Positions 19,752-30,083 of a DNA stretch of 64,000 nt are shown here, one piece after another. Below the pieces are notes generated by a model. It saw nothing but the letters and a program-made list of their open reading frames with translations. It was not told the origin of the DNA and did no database searches. The stretch is from Apoda limacodes (Eukaryota > Arthropoda > Insecta > Lepidoptera > Limacodidae): the NCBI GenBank assembly GCA_946406115.1, contig OX291542.1:23881321-23945320 (forward strand), written 5' to 3'. How positions within the stretch are numbered: position 1 is the first letter of the stretch; each line of letters begins with the position of its first letter. The translations under genes were made by a program, and so were the position numbers.

Positions 19752-22122
19752 TTAACATTTACTGCTTTTGCCAATAAAAGTGTTGCAGTTGGGGCAGTAG
19801 TGCTCAGCGTCCTTGAATGTGTCAAAGCAGTATGGCACCAGGCCAAGGCAGCACAGTGAACAGAACCTGTTAACATAAAAAAAATTCAAAGTATTGACAA
19901 GTAGTCCTAACAAATTTGCAGTTGAGCTAGTTAAGAAAAAAAAACATGGTAGCTAACTTCACTCAAACCACCCATGCAAAATATAACATTCAAGGCTGTA
20001 TAGACCTGCAATGTGGCTTACCATTTGCCGTTTTTTTTAAACTATGAAGGTGGCGCAAACAAACTTACGGTCCAACTGAAAGTAAGTGACCAATCACCGA
20101 AACTTATGGATGCTTGCAACACCTTACTGTCTTAGAGAAAACCTTGGCTCATTTCTCAACCTAAGTGTTCGCGGGAGGATGTTTCGCTGAAAGCGCACTG
20201 AACGTGACCATTCAGATTCTTAGGTGTCAGGGTGAATTTACTGCTGATGGTGAGCGGTGTGATGTTAGAAAGAAGCCGTGGATATAAGCGGTAAAATACA
20301 CACTGGGAGGCAAAGTCTCTCCTCAGACTTGAGGGTTCAATACAGTTAGTGAGTTTGGGATCGTTGTTGATTCCCACAACCCATTGTTGAACCAAGTCAA
20401 CAGGGCCAAGCTGGTCTCCGGGTGCACCCACCCAGAGATAGCAGCAGCACTCCATATGGGGCCAGACTTGCGACTTGTAAAGCAAATGCGACGTTGGTAT
20501 GCGCCGCGACGCGACATGAAGCGGCTTGTACCGCTACATTTGTTACATTGGTAGATTAAAAAATAAAATAAACATATGATATGGCTTTAAAAACTTATTA
20601 CTGCATTAAGTTTTTTTAAAGACAGAGCATATTTATTTTTATGTAATGAATAAAAAATGGCAATTAATTAGCCACATTGTAGGCCGGTATCAGCCTTGCA
20701 TGTTACATTCTGTACAGGTGTTTGGCTAACTGCCCTTGAAGTAAGCCAATTTTGGCAATATATACATATATTGCATTTGACTAAAAATTGTATGCTGATA
20801 TTTTCAAAGACCAAGGCTGGATATCTGAGATAAGCTGCCACAGGGCTGAGCTCAGAGGCTCAGTACAAACTTTAACATTAGAAAGATAGGCATGGAACCT
20901 TTTCCAATTGAATTAATACTGCTATTTATTTAATTTAAATAAGGTAGATCAAAATTCTGTTAGTGCCACAGGCAAAATTTAATAGTTACCAGATATACTA
21001 GCTATTCCACCAGCTTCGCCACACCAGCTATAGCATAAATATTATAAATGTGAAAGTTCAGATGACCGCTTTTTTTTTTATAAATCTAAGGTGGAAAGCA
21101 AGCTTATGGTCCGCCTGATGGTAAGCGGTCACCATAGCCTATGGAGGCTTGTAACACCAGGGGATGTACTTGCGCATTGCAGACCCTTCAGAAATCATAT
21201 AACTTCTTCTTGAAGAACTCCATACTGTAGTCCTTGGAGAAAAGTCGTTACTCAATCATGCTTCAACCAATGGATAGAATCGGGATGAAACTTGCCACAC
21301 ATATGAAATAGGCTATTTTTCATCCTGGAAAATACAAAAGTTCCCACAGAAGTAACTATAAACGAATTCGAGTGGCTTTAAGAATCCCTTGCCAAAATCC
21401 TAATTTAGGGTGGGCGGAGCCACAGGCAGAAGCTATTATTAAATAAAATGTCCTATGATGAGGGGCAGTTGACCCCTAGCCATCTTTTTTGTAAAAGTAT
21501 TTTTATGTAAGTTTATTGTTAAATGGATGTAAATTGCATTGTCAAGTCAAGTATTAGTTACTCTGATTGGTTGGTTCAGAATGACCCATTGACAAACGTC
21601 ACTATTACATATTTCAAAAGGTTGTTGATAACTTTGAGAAACAACTTAAAAATCTGAGTTGCATTGGGTTAATGGCAATGAAAACACCTCCTATAAATAA
21701 ATAAACAATAATACTTACATGGTAACTATACAGATAGATCCAGCAACTAAATGAGTGTGCCAAGCCGTTGTGTAATTGACTCTAGTTGTGACAATTTTGT
21801 TACAATTAAAGCAAGTAATAGTAGCTGGTTCACTACCCACTGCAGCACCTGACATTACTATCCCAATTGGCATTGGACCAGGCGGTGGAGGAGGTATGCT
21901 TCCAACTTGAGGCTGATTTACCACAGTCGTGACGGTTGGAGGATGTGGGTATACACCAGGAGCAGTAAACTTAGGTTGGTACATATTATGTTCAGGTGGA
22001 GGAAATGGTTCACTGGATGAAGACACGAAACCATACTGGGGATTACCTACAACGGCTGAATACGGCGGTGGCAGGTCAGTTGGTGCAGAAGGAACAATAT
22101 TAGGACCCAAATTGCTTGCCAT
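19752..22122 (-). CDS. LITAF-domain membrane protein B (two coding exons)
   Basis: Coding exons join 22122-21719 and 19866-19752, giving 172 aa. The N-terminal 100 residues are rich in proline and carry P11-S-A-P14 (a PSAP motif, the TSG101/ESCRT-I ligand known in human LITAF) and P18-P-P-Y21 (PPxY), with a PPPPPGP run near 77-82. The LITAF domain has C104-F-N-C107, a hydrophobic segment about 126-148 and H157-Y-C159-P-N-C162. The donor GTAAGTAT (bases 21718 down) and acceptor TTAACAG before 19866 are clear, joined in phase 2 within an ATG methionine codon. Expected location is the cytosolic face of late endosomes and lysosomes; in insects the family is often linked to immune or stress signalling, which the sequence cannot show. 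The longer N-terminus and the PSAP motif distinguish it from paralogue A. The intron holds two LINE A fragments and a dispersed repeat. Confidence 0.9.
20029..20520 (-). mobile_element. LINE A 3' fragment in the LITAF B intron
   Basis: The plus strand reads a T run, ACTATGAAGGTGGCGCAAAC and AGTAAGTGACCAATCACCG, then the C-terminal ORF2 region (minus-strand frame VWPHMECCCYLWVGAPGDQL). Highly diverged, with an internal deletion and frameshifts. Confidence 0.8.
21040..21445 (-). repeat. Dispersed CTAGC-type repeat, interrupted by a LINE A fragment
   Basis: Reverse orientation: ATATTATAAATGTGAAAGTTCAG at the left, then after the LINE insert ACTCAATCATGCTTCAACC, and CCACAGGCAGAAGCTATTA at the right end. 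The LINE fragment at 21070-21243 splits it, so the repeat is older than the LINE insertion. Confidence 0.65.
21070..21243 (-). mobile_element. LINE A 3' end nested in a dispersed repeat
   Basis: Plus strand: ten T, then ATAAATCTAAGGTGGAAAGC, CCGCCTGATGGTAAGCGGTC and, at the far end, TGTAGTCCTTGGAGAAAA. Only the last 170 bp of the LINE remain, typical of an abortive reverse-transcription insertion. Confidence 0.8.
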
Positions 22123-22440
22123 ATTGACTTAAGTAAACAAAATATTAAAAGAAAATAACAAGGCAATTCACAAATTGATTTTTAGTCTTCAAAACAATAA
22201 AAAATGTATTTTTTTTCGTAAAACAAATAATAACATATAAATAAATACGTAATCTTCGTCTGTTGATTTTCTTTTTTTTTCTATGTATCCCTAAGGACAA
22301 GTTATCGCTAAGGTCTTAGACCATGCTGCCAAGTCTTTGGATTTCTTTCTTTTCTTAATGAATTGCAGTCATTGCTAGCGTCATGTTTTAGAAACTATAA
22401 CATTTCGATCAAATTTGAAACAAATAACAAACTAATATAC
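22123..22440 (-). promoter_or_regulatory. 5' flank of LITAF B
   Basis: Region upstream of the LITAF B start codon, expected to hold its 5' UTR and promoter. It contains T-rich tracts and the palindrome GGTCTTAGACC at about 22312. I cannot identify a TATA box or start site with confidence. Confidence 0.3.
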
Positions 22441-22447
22441 AATGAGT

Positions 22448-22500
22448 TATATTCCGTCTCAGTTGATGCGCCTCTAGGCTGCTCGGACCACTTAGTAGAG
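22448..22500 (+). repeat. LINE A endonuclease fragment
   Basis: The plus strand reads Y-S-V-S-V-D-A-P-L-G-C-S-D-H, matching YSVSVDAPLGSSDH of the longer copy, including the catalytic SDH motif. About 50 bp only. Confidence 0.7.
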
Positions 22501-22504
22501 TATG

Positions 22505-22662
22505 AATAAAACGGCAACTCCCCAATTATTGAAAAAAAAACGATTCACACTTGACGTTTTAAAGTAGCCTCAAACTATCTCCATGGCAAATTTCATCTCA
22601 ATCGGTGCTGCGGTTTTAGCGAGGTAACAGACAGAGTTATTTTCGCATTTATAATAAAGCGG
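22505..22662 (+). repeat. Dispersed CTAGC-type repeat, partial
   Basis: AACGGCAACTCCCCAATTAT, CTATCTCCATGGCAAATTTC, ATCTCAATCGGTG and GAGGTAACAGACAGAGTTAT, ending TTTATAATAAAG. The first part of the element is missing. Confidence 0.65.
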
Positions 22663-22699
22663 ACCCAGCAGAAGTAGTCCTGCCCGCGAAAAGCATAAT

Positions 22700-23470
22700 T
22701 TAAATTTAACATTTATATATTTTAAATTTTGCGCTTCCATAATTACTTTTAACGAATCTACTTCTATGTCTTAATTATTTAATTCTACATTTTTTTCAAA
22801 TCTTCTATGTAGTCTAATCAAAGTAGAAAAAGAAAAAAACATTGATTGGTAGAGTTTTAAATTTTGGTGTACATGTTCATTACAACTTCCCATTAAACAT
22901 ACTAAAAGTCCCTTTCGATATCTGTTGCGCTCCCGCCGCCATCTCGGAAAAAAGTTACCCTTTTTAGTTTTTTGCTTATATCTCAGCAATTATTACAAAT
23001 ATATTTTCAAGAACTTTTTCCGTGACACACACCTAGAGAAAGAAAGACCGACAGAAATGGTGAGAAGGAGAGAGGAAGAGAGGGGCAGAGAATATGAACT
23101 ATATAGTTATTAATGAATCATTCAGTTAAGTTTGGTTTATATATTATAAAGTAAAGAACAAAATATGTTGAAGAGATCAAAAAGACACTTTGATAGCCAA
23201 TTGGATAGCAAACAAACATGGCTAGTGGCGCGCACTGCTTCAAAACGTTCAAGAACGGGTATTGCTATCTCTATTAAATACACGTAACGTAAACACGTAA
23301 AAACAGCATAAGAATGACGAATACTGTATACAGGGTACATTGCTCTACTTATTGTGATCCATCTATGTTTTCACTTTATCTTTGCTTTAGTCTGAGGTGG
23401 TAACATTCTTCTTGTTTCAGTCTTTTTTCGTCCCTCTAAAGAGCGGTCTTGTTTTTTGATGTTATAAAGG
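22700..23470. other. Spacer without supported gene
   Basis: Contains a purine-rich stretch around 23035-23095 (AGAAAGAAAGACC and GAGAGAGGAAGAGAGGGG) and otherwise ordinary AT-rich DNA. Small ORFs here show no motif. Confidence 0.45.
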
Positions 23471-23479
23471 ACAAATGTA

Positions 23480-24260
23480 GGATAAAAATGCAATTATACA
23501 CAAAAGTTGCATGAGAATTTCGTTAGTTTTGTTTTTAGAGACTTGAAGTTTAGTACAGAGGCTTCTATTATGACATGCGTGAGCACTAAACACAAATTTT
23601 GCGAAATTCACCCCCTAAAGGGTAACAGGAGTTGGAAGTTTGTATGAAACTTGTTAAGTTTTGAAACTAAATTCATACAACTTGGTATTTTTCCTTAAGG
23701 TTAAAAATCAAGATTTATGTGTTTTACCGTTTTTGATGAAAATCATCTCCCAAAGGGCAAAATAGGGGATTAAAATTTGTATGAGAAATTCGATAATTTT
23801 GTTTCTAGAGACTTGAAACAAAGATATCAAGATATCTGTTATGACGTACGTAAGTAATAAGAACGGTTTTTGCAAATTTCATCCCTTAAGAAGGTAAAAT
23901 GGGGGTTAAAAGTTGGTATGGTACGGTCACATTTGAAGTTAAATTCACAAAACTTAGTATTTTGCCTTAAGATTATAAATTAAGAAGGCATATTTGACTG
24001 TTCATGGATGATCATCCCCTGAAGTGTAAATAGGGGATGAAAATTTGTATAAGAATTACGATATTTTTGTGCCTAGAGACTTAAAATATTGCAACAAGTT
24101 CCAGTTAAAACATAGGCAAGCACTAAGAAAGGATTTAATCTAAGGGGGTAAAATTGGGTTTGAAAGTTTGTATGGAAATCGGTCATTTTCAAAGCTAAAA
24201 TTCATAAAAAATAGTATTTGGCCTTTGGGTTATAAAATTAAGATAGGCGTGTTTTTTTTT
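23480..24260. repeat. Degenerate tandem repeat, about 269-bp unit, three units
   Basis: The phrase TAGAGACTTGAA (or TTAAA) recurs with GAG at 23538, 23808 and 24076, i.e. spacings of 270 and 268. Each unit also carries a variant of CACCCCCTAAAGGGTAA / CATCCCTTAAGAAGGTAA and GTTTGTATGA. Noncoding, diverged, so an old array. A related motif array is at 53640-53960. Confidence 0.7.
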
Positions 24261-24437
24261 GGAAACTGATACCTTAGTGTGCTTGTGCAGTGATTTGTAT
24301 TAAATTAGTTTTCGTGATTTTGACGGACGTAAAAAAAAACAATTCAGAAAATCACAAATGCTGCTTGTGCGCTACATCTGTGATTTGTGATTATCTCGTT
24401 CATATTTCGTAGGCAGAGCGCGTCTACAATGTGCCCT

Positions 24438-24600
24438 GGGAGGTTATTGGGAACAGTCTCGAGCTATTCGGACTCTAGAATTCAAAAGAAAAATGTATGG
24501 AAGTCTGACTTACCTCTCAAAACCCGTGAAGGTACTTGCATACATTGTTATCTCGAATTTCAGAGTGGGAATAACTCGAGACTGTTCCCAATAAGGTCCC
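24438..24600. mobile_element. MITE family with GGGACCTTATTGGGAACAG ends, copy 1
   Basis: The left end GGGAGGTTATTGGGAACAGT and the right end (complement ACTGTTCCCAATAAGGTCCC) form long inverted repeats that continue with CTCGAGCTATTC. A second copy lies at 52845-52992. No ORF and no clear target-site duplication. Confidence 0.8.
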
Positions 24601-25045
24601 TGAAATAAATTTCGTCAGCTTCTCGCTCTGTTATTATATATCTGAAGACGCCGCAGAGTGAAAAAAATCAGGATACATCCTCTGTTATTAAATGGATGTA
24701 CAAGAAGAGTTATTAAATTGATTAAAGTAATTGTGCGATTTACTTTTTTGCCACTGAACCAACATATATTGTGATCATATGCATTATTATGCTTCGTAGG
24801 TAAGTCGTGAATTACTAACTTTAAAGTAATAGGTGATAAAATGATAGACCAGGGTCAGGATAATATTTTTACCAGTTTTTAAACAAGCAACTATATAAAG
24901 TAAGCGATATATCGATAAATGTAATGCGGGATTCATTTTGATTGCGCTCTCTGCCTACAAAATCCTACACGTGAATTTGAATAACGTAAGTGAAAAATAC
25001 GAATACGAACCGAAAATGAGTTCCATACATTTTTCTCTCGAATTC

Positions 25046-25330
25046 GGGTTAACCGATTGTAATGAAATTTTGGTAAGTTGATATACACACGCCGGGAAAT
25101 GTTTCTAAGAAAAAAAAAATGGGTCAAGTGCGAGTGAGACAGGGTCAAGTGCAAGTCGGACTTGAGCAATAAGGGTAAACCGATTGTAATGAAATTTTGG
25201 TAAGTTGTTATGCACACGCCGGGGAAGGTTTCTAAGCAAGAAAAAAAGGATCAAGTGCGAGTCAGATAGGGTCAAGTGCGAGTCGGACTCGCGCAATAAG
25301 GGTAAGCCGATGGTAATAAATTTTTTTTTC
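25046..25330. repeat. Tandem repeat with exact 127-bp period
   Basis: GGGT(T/A)AACCGATTGTAATGAAA starts at 25046 and 25173, and a third truncated unit (GGGTAAGCCGATGGTAATAA) starts at 25300; both spacings are exactly 127. Units contain ACACGCCGGG and GGGTCAAGTGCGAGTCGGAC, the latter resembling the head of the repeat at 47625. Recent tandem duplication of part of a dispersed element. Confidence 0.85.
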
Positions 25331-25472
25331 TCAAAAGTCCACGCAATTGTTTTACCGTTTTTGAAAAAATCAATAGCGGATGAAAATTTCTATGATCTTC
25401 AAAAGTCCACGCGGACGAAGTCGCGGGCAACAGCTTGTTTAAAATAAAATTTTGATCAATCGGATCGGATCA

Positions 25473-25589
25473 TCGGAGTGTCTCTAAGGGATCGAATCCG
25501 AAATGAGGACATCCGGAAGACAACCAAAGTTACCGACATAGCTCGCAGAATTAGCAAGTTGAAGTAGCAGTGGGCTGGCCACGTCTGTC
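25473..25589 (+). mobile_element. RTE LINE fragment, left half
   Basis: The plus-strand frame reads GVSLRDRIRNEDIRK, TKVTDIARRISKLK, then a stop in place of W, then QWAGHVC. This is the C-terminal region of RTE-clade LINE ORF2, very common in Lepidoptera. It is broken at 25589 by the hAT-like insertion and resumes at 26858. Confidence 0.85.
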
Positions 25590-26849
25590 CAGTGGTGTTA
25601 TGTGTATCATAATTATGCTACACGTATCATAATTCAGGCATGCGTATAATGTATAATAGCATTTACATTATTACGCAAAAATATCATACCCATACCCATT
25701 CGCCATTACAAGCAATTTTAGGCAAAGACAAAATCGGCAAAAATGTTTACCTACTGATGTATGTAATACGTTTTTGTTTGGCGTACCTACATAACAATCC
25801 AATGTGAAAATGTATTGAATGATTTCAGTGCTGTGAATAGATCGCACCTTGCGTTTCCTTTTTCCATCGATACCGATTCTATATCTATGGATGATATTTA
25901 TTTACTATACTCGCTCGGCATTTCGACTGCAGACACCATACCTATTAACCAAATTACTATATTTTTTTCTGTATTGTGCTTTGCGTATTTATTTTTTTAC
26001 ACATTATCTACTTTAGTAGTAAACTAATCTGCATAATATTAATCACTTTCAGTTCCAATAAAGCAGTTGATAATTTGTGCCCTACGCAGAATTTAATGTA
26101 AAATTAAAAATTAAGTACCTATAAATCCACAGTTATGCCAACATTACAACGAAAGGAACTCTTTCGTCTACTCTAGCCAACTAAGAAAAACAACGAAAAC
26201 GATAATATAAACGTCAGTACCTGGCCAAGTATGTACCTACTAAGTGGAACATTACTAAGCGAAGTTATACATTAAATATAACTTCTTTAATCGAACGGGC
26301 AACAGCGTTTCTATACACGCTATCGCTTTTATGCATACATAGCTTAAGCCCCTTATGCTTCAAAAAGTGTTTCCTTTGAGAGGCGTTGCTATATTTTAAT
26401 TGCAAAACCTCATTTTAACACTAATTACCTATTCCTTTAAAGCTTTTACAAAACTAGCGCAATATACCCCACAATTAACCCACCTCCTGTCATGGGGATT
26501 TGGTAGAGATATTTTGTAGCAAAACGCTAAATATCAACATTAGATTTTGCTACCAAAAGCTAATGAAATACGAACCGCTTTATATTTTAAATGAAATTTT
26601 CCACAGGAATAAATATGATACAACATACATAAGATGCAACCTCTAGAAGATAAAATAAACGTTAATTTTCATGGCAAGTGAGAATTAAAAATGTGTTCCT
26701 CTGTTGCTAGTATGAGCTGTCCCCCTCCCCCCCCCCCTCCTAGCTCAAATCATTAAAGAATAATCCAACCCGTATTATAATTTTTTCTAAAGTGTCATAA
26801 TTTTGACAAGCCGATGCCATAATTTTTGAGTTGGCATCTGACATCCCTG
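25590..26849. mobile_element. hAT-like nonautonomous transposon, 1260 bp, inside the RTE LINE
   Basis: Perfect 8-bp target-site duplication CGTCTGTC at 25582-25589 and 26850-26857. The left terminus CAGTGGTGTTATGTG and the right terminus (complement CAGGGATGTCAGATG) share CAG at the tip and several further positions. Subterminal CATAATT words recur at both ends (TATCATAATTATG and TATCATAATTCAG on the left; GTCATAATTTTG and GCCATAATTTTTG on the right), as expected of transposase-binding sites. No transposase ORF: the longest plus frame (25815-26027) has no recognisable motif. It contains a C-rich run near 26717-26740. Confidence 0.88.
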
Positions 26850-27068
26850 CGTCTGTCGGAGTACCGATGGCCGATGAAGCAGACGTGTCCTAAAGTGGAG
26901 ACCGCGTATGGGAAGGCGAAGCGTGGGACGCCTTCCAGCCCGGTGGACCGACGACCTTAAAAAGGTGGCTGGTGGTGGCTGGATGCGGAAGGCAGACGAC
27001 CGGGAGAAATGATGCGCCTTAGACGAGGCTTATGTCCAGGAGTGGACCAATATAAGCTGATATGATGC
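26850..27068 (+). mobile_element. RTE LINE fragment, right half
   Basis: Continues the RTE ORF2 C-terminus: RSTDGR, SRRVLKWRPRMGRRSVGR, PARWTDDLKKVAGGGWM, EAYVQEWTN, with in-frame stops (TGA for W after DGR; a stop after DDREK). The ATAAGCTGATATGATG near 27055 is the usual kind of RTE tail. Confidence 0.85.
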
Positions 27069-27371
27069 ACGAGACCGACACCAACTCATAGGCAGTTTAC
27101 TCCCTATAAGTTTCTTATCGGCTAGTTTATTTGTTTATGTTCCGAGGAATTGTTAAAAATTATGCCCTCGAATCGTAGCTAAGCATAGTACTTACGATGT
27201 CAGAGGATCTTTCTTCCGTGAATGCTTATGTTGTGAATTGAACTCACTGTCAAGATTTAAACTACGAACTACAGTATGGAAGTTACTTTTATTAAAAACA
27301 TAGATGTCCTTCTTGTCAACAGAGTTGACTGGCCAAGTACCTAGCTTTTGCAATCCATACTAGTCTATACT

Positions 27372-27614
27372 AGTCCATACTAATATTATAAATACGAAAG
27401 TAACTCTGTCTGTCTGTCTTTCTTTCTTTCGGTCTGTCTTCACACTTAAACTGTTGTACGGATCACGATAAAATTTGGCATGGAGATACTATGAAGCTAC
27501 TTCAAAACGTCATATGTGGAGGAGTTGACGTTTAAATAATTTTAAGTAACACATAAAATTAAGAAATTTAAATAACCGAATTTAGGACGGATGAAACCGC
27601 AGGCAAAAGCTAGT
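27372..27614 (-). repeat. Dispersed CTAGC-type repeat with tetranucleotide expansion
   Basis: Reverse orientation: ACTAATATTATAAATACGAA, then AACTCTGTCTGTCTGTC running into TTTCTTTCTTTC, later CCGAATTTAGGACGG and CGCAGGCAAAAGCTAG. The microsatellite tract has grown within the GACAGACAGA segment of the repeat. Confidence 0.7.
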
Positions 27615-29220
27615 CGTTAATATTTCATTTATTTCTCACATTTCCTATTCTCACGCTAAAACAATGATAGATCAGCCGAGCGTTAAATATTGAATAACAC
27701 GAGTGGTCGACGAGTCTGCCAAGCAGCAGTGTTGAGTAACACTTTCGTATTCGCTGCAGGAATGAAATGCAAGCGCAGAAACAGTTAATAACGCAACCAG
27801 CCGCGAACCGCGCGTTTCGTAAACGAAACTTCTGATTATAACGTGTTTTAAATACGACAATTTAACGAAATAGGTTTACCGAAATTTTAATTATTTTAAC
27901 GTGAGTGATTGAAATATAGTTAACTGCAATAAGTTTAAAGTGACGGTAAAGGCAATGTTTATTTGATTATGCAATTTGCTGTGCTTGAATCATATGTCAG
28001 GATAACAGTGTCTCATCAGGATTGATAAAGGATATTTTTTAAATAATTTCATGTCATTATTTTACTAAGGGTCAGTAGCTCAAAACGTCAAAACACTGCA
28101 ACCGGGATAAAATTTGGCATTAGACTGTCTGTTACATTTTACAATACCAAGAAGTGATAGAAAAGCGCAGGCAGTTAACTTGGTTCGTGTATATTTTTCA
28201 TTAAAACCAGACTCCTTATTTATTTTAAAAATTATTTAGTTGCCTTAACTTACGTTACGTTTGACTTTTTTAGGCCAGTCATTTAGGTATGTATATTGAT
28301 TAATGATATTTACTCATCTAGATTAGCGGTACCTCCTAGTTGCTTGAAAAACCTAAATAGCTAATATGTTATCTATCTTCTGCGTATTAATCCTTATACT
28401 TATGCCTTCAGGCTTAAGGTGGAATGCTGTATACACAAGTACTATTTATTTACATAGGTAACTGAGCGATATAGGACAATAACGAACTAACGTAATTTTC
28501 AAACATTTTCTTGCTAGTAATGACCGACTAATAATCCAGATCTTTTAGAGGAAAGATGTCGTAGCTACGTAGTGTTTGAGACATAATTCTATATTTATAC
28601 CAGGTAGGTATTAAGTTTTAAATTACTTTTTATCGCTTTAAAAACTTGAAAACAAAACAAAATTTAATTCCGATTGGCAATGTTTGGCTAAATTTTGTGT
28701 AGAAACTGTAAATTGACAAATTTTAGTTATTGATTTACAAACAAAATAGGTACGAATAAAAGAAATATTTACGAAATCCAAGTATCGTGAGACCAGTTGA
28801 GTTCAAAGTAAATGAGCTTCTGAAGGCTGTATAACGAAATTGCATGGCTGAATTGACCATTTCTATGCAAAAAAGATTTCGTAAATCAGAATTATATTAG
28901 TTAAAACGTTGTTTATTAATAATTTGACTATAAGGTGTAGGAACTTGACTATTAGGTTTATTTTATTCGAAACATAATAATTATATGATTTTTGTTGTAA
29001 AATTTTATTTCTATACTAATATACAACTCCTAGTGATTTATAAGGTCCTAGTACATAAATCTTTTTTTAGAGTTCTTTTGTTATAATTTAGTATCTATTA
29101 GTATTAAAGTATTTATTTATATAGAGATGGTGTTGAGAATGCTTTGTTTATAAGAAGAAAAAAATATTTTCAGGACCGATCTAATTTTTTTCAGATTGTT
29201 ATAAGGTAAACTAAGCTTAT
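27615..29220. other. Spacer; small GC-richer island at 27690-27830
   Basis: Mostly AT-rich with no supported gene. At 27690-27830 there is a GC-richer, apparently single-copy stretch (CAACCAGCCGCGAACCGCGC) followed near 27900 by AACGTGAGTG, a good splice-donor context. It could be a promoter and noncoding first exon of a plus-strand gene, but nothing proves it. Confidence 0.35.
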
Positions 29221-29560
29221 GCGCAACTAAGCTAAGGAGCACATAGCCCACTGGCATTCGTTTATCGAAAACCATAAGCGAAGTTAAGCATTGTCCGAAT
29301 TGTTCAGTACCCGGGTAGGCACCGCCTCATGACACGTGCATCGGAGGGCGCGTTAAATAGTCGGTCCTGACTTGTTGTTATAATAGCCGTCGTTAAGCCA
29401 AGTTAGAGGCCTATGGGCATCTTGATAACTCTGACAGTAGAGTTGATAGATGGCTGAGACTATTCGTACTGGGCCAGCGTGGTGGACTTATAGCCTAAGC
29501 CTTCTCCTCCAAAGAGAACCTTTGCGCGTGTAGTGGGGCGTATAATGGCTAAGACTAGAA
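29221..29560 (+). mobile_element. SINE-like repeat with a 5S rRNA-like head
   Basis: At 29265-29325 the sequence AAGCGAAGTTAAGCATTGTC and GTTCAGTACCCGGGTAGGCA followed by CCGC resembles bases about 45-100 of eukaryotic 5S rRNA, the internal pol III control region. It is followed by CGTGCATCGGAGGGCGCGTT, AGTCGGTCCTGACTT and, near the 3' end, TGGGCCAGCGTGGTGGACTT, phrases I recognise from an abundant lepidopteran repeat. No protein coding. Confidence 0.6.
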
Positions 29561-29907
29561 AGCAAAAACGGTTCCGGATATCTAAAAGACCTATGAACCT
29601 ATTTTGTTCTAAACTATTTTCTTCGGTAGTTTGAATTTTTGTGTACCTACTATCGTTATTTTTTCCAAATTTTACCTAGATCACGCAGTTTGAACCCAAT
29701 TTTTTCAACCTTGGAAGCCAATACTCGAAAAACATAAATAAAACATTTTTAAAGCCCTTTCAAAAAAAATATTTCACTAAACGGAACTTCCCTATACGTA
29801 GTCCCTAAAAATTATAAATATTTTTGGTCAGTTGACTTAGACTAGACTAACCTAGACTAGGTGGGCAGCCTGGATGCTTTAAAATATCTTGGTATATCCT
29901 TTATAAG

Positions 29908-29985
29908 CGCATAGGCTGTGATGACCGCCTATCTACCATCAGGCGGACCATTAGATTATTTCTCACCTTAGCGGTTTAAAATAAA
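29908..29985 (+). repeat. LINE A 3' tail fragment
   Basis: GCATAGGCTGTGATGACCGC, then ACCATCAGGCGGACCATTAG, CTCACCTTAGCGGTTTAAAA: only the terminal 80 bp of LINE A, diverged. Confidence 0.7.
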
Positions 29986-30083
29986 ACCTACAAAAGTTAT
30001 AGCTACCTAGTCATTGCATTATTTTATCATTAAATCAATATTAAGAAATATAATCATTGTTTGTAGGCCTCGTAGTATAGAAG

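Noticed and set aside
25815..26027. 70-codon frame inside the hAT-like insert as a possible transposase piece
   Set aside because: No hAT catalytic or dimerisation motif; hydrophobic, AT-driven composition.
27400..27445. A regulatory pyrimidine tract
   Set aside because: It is the GACAGACAGA segment of a CTAGC-type repeat that has expanded as a microsatellite.
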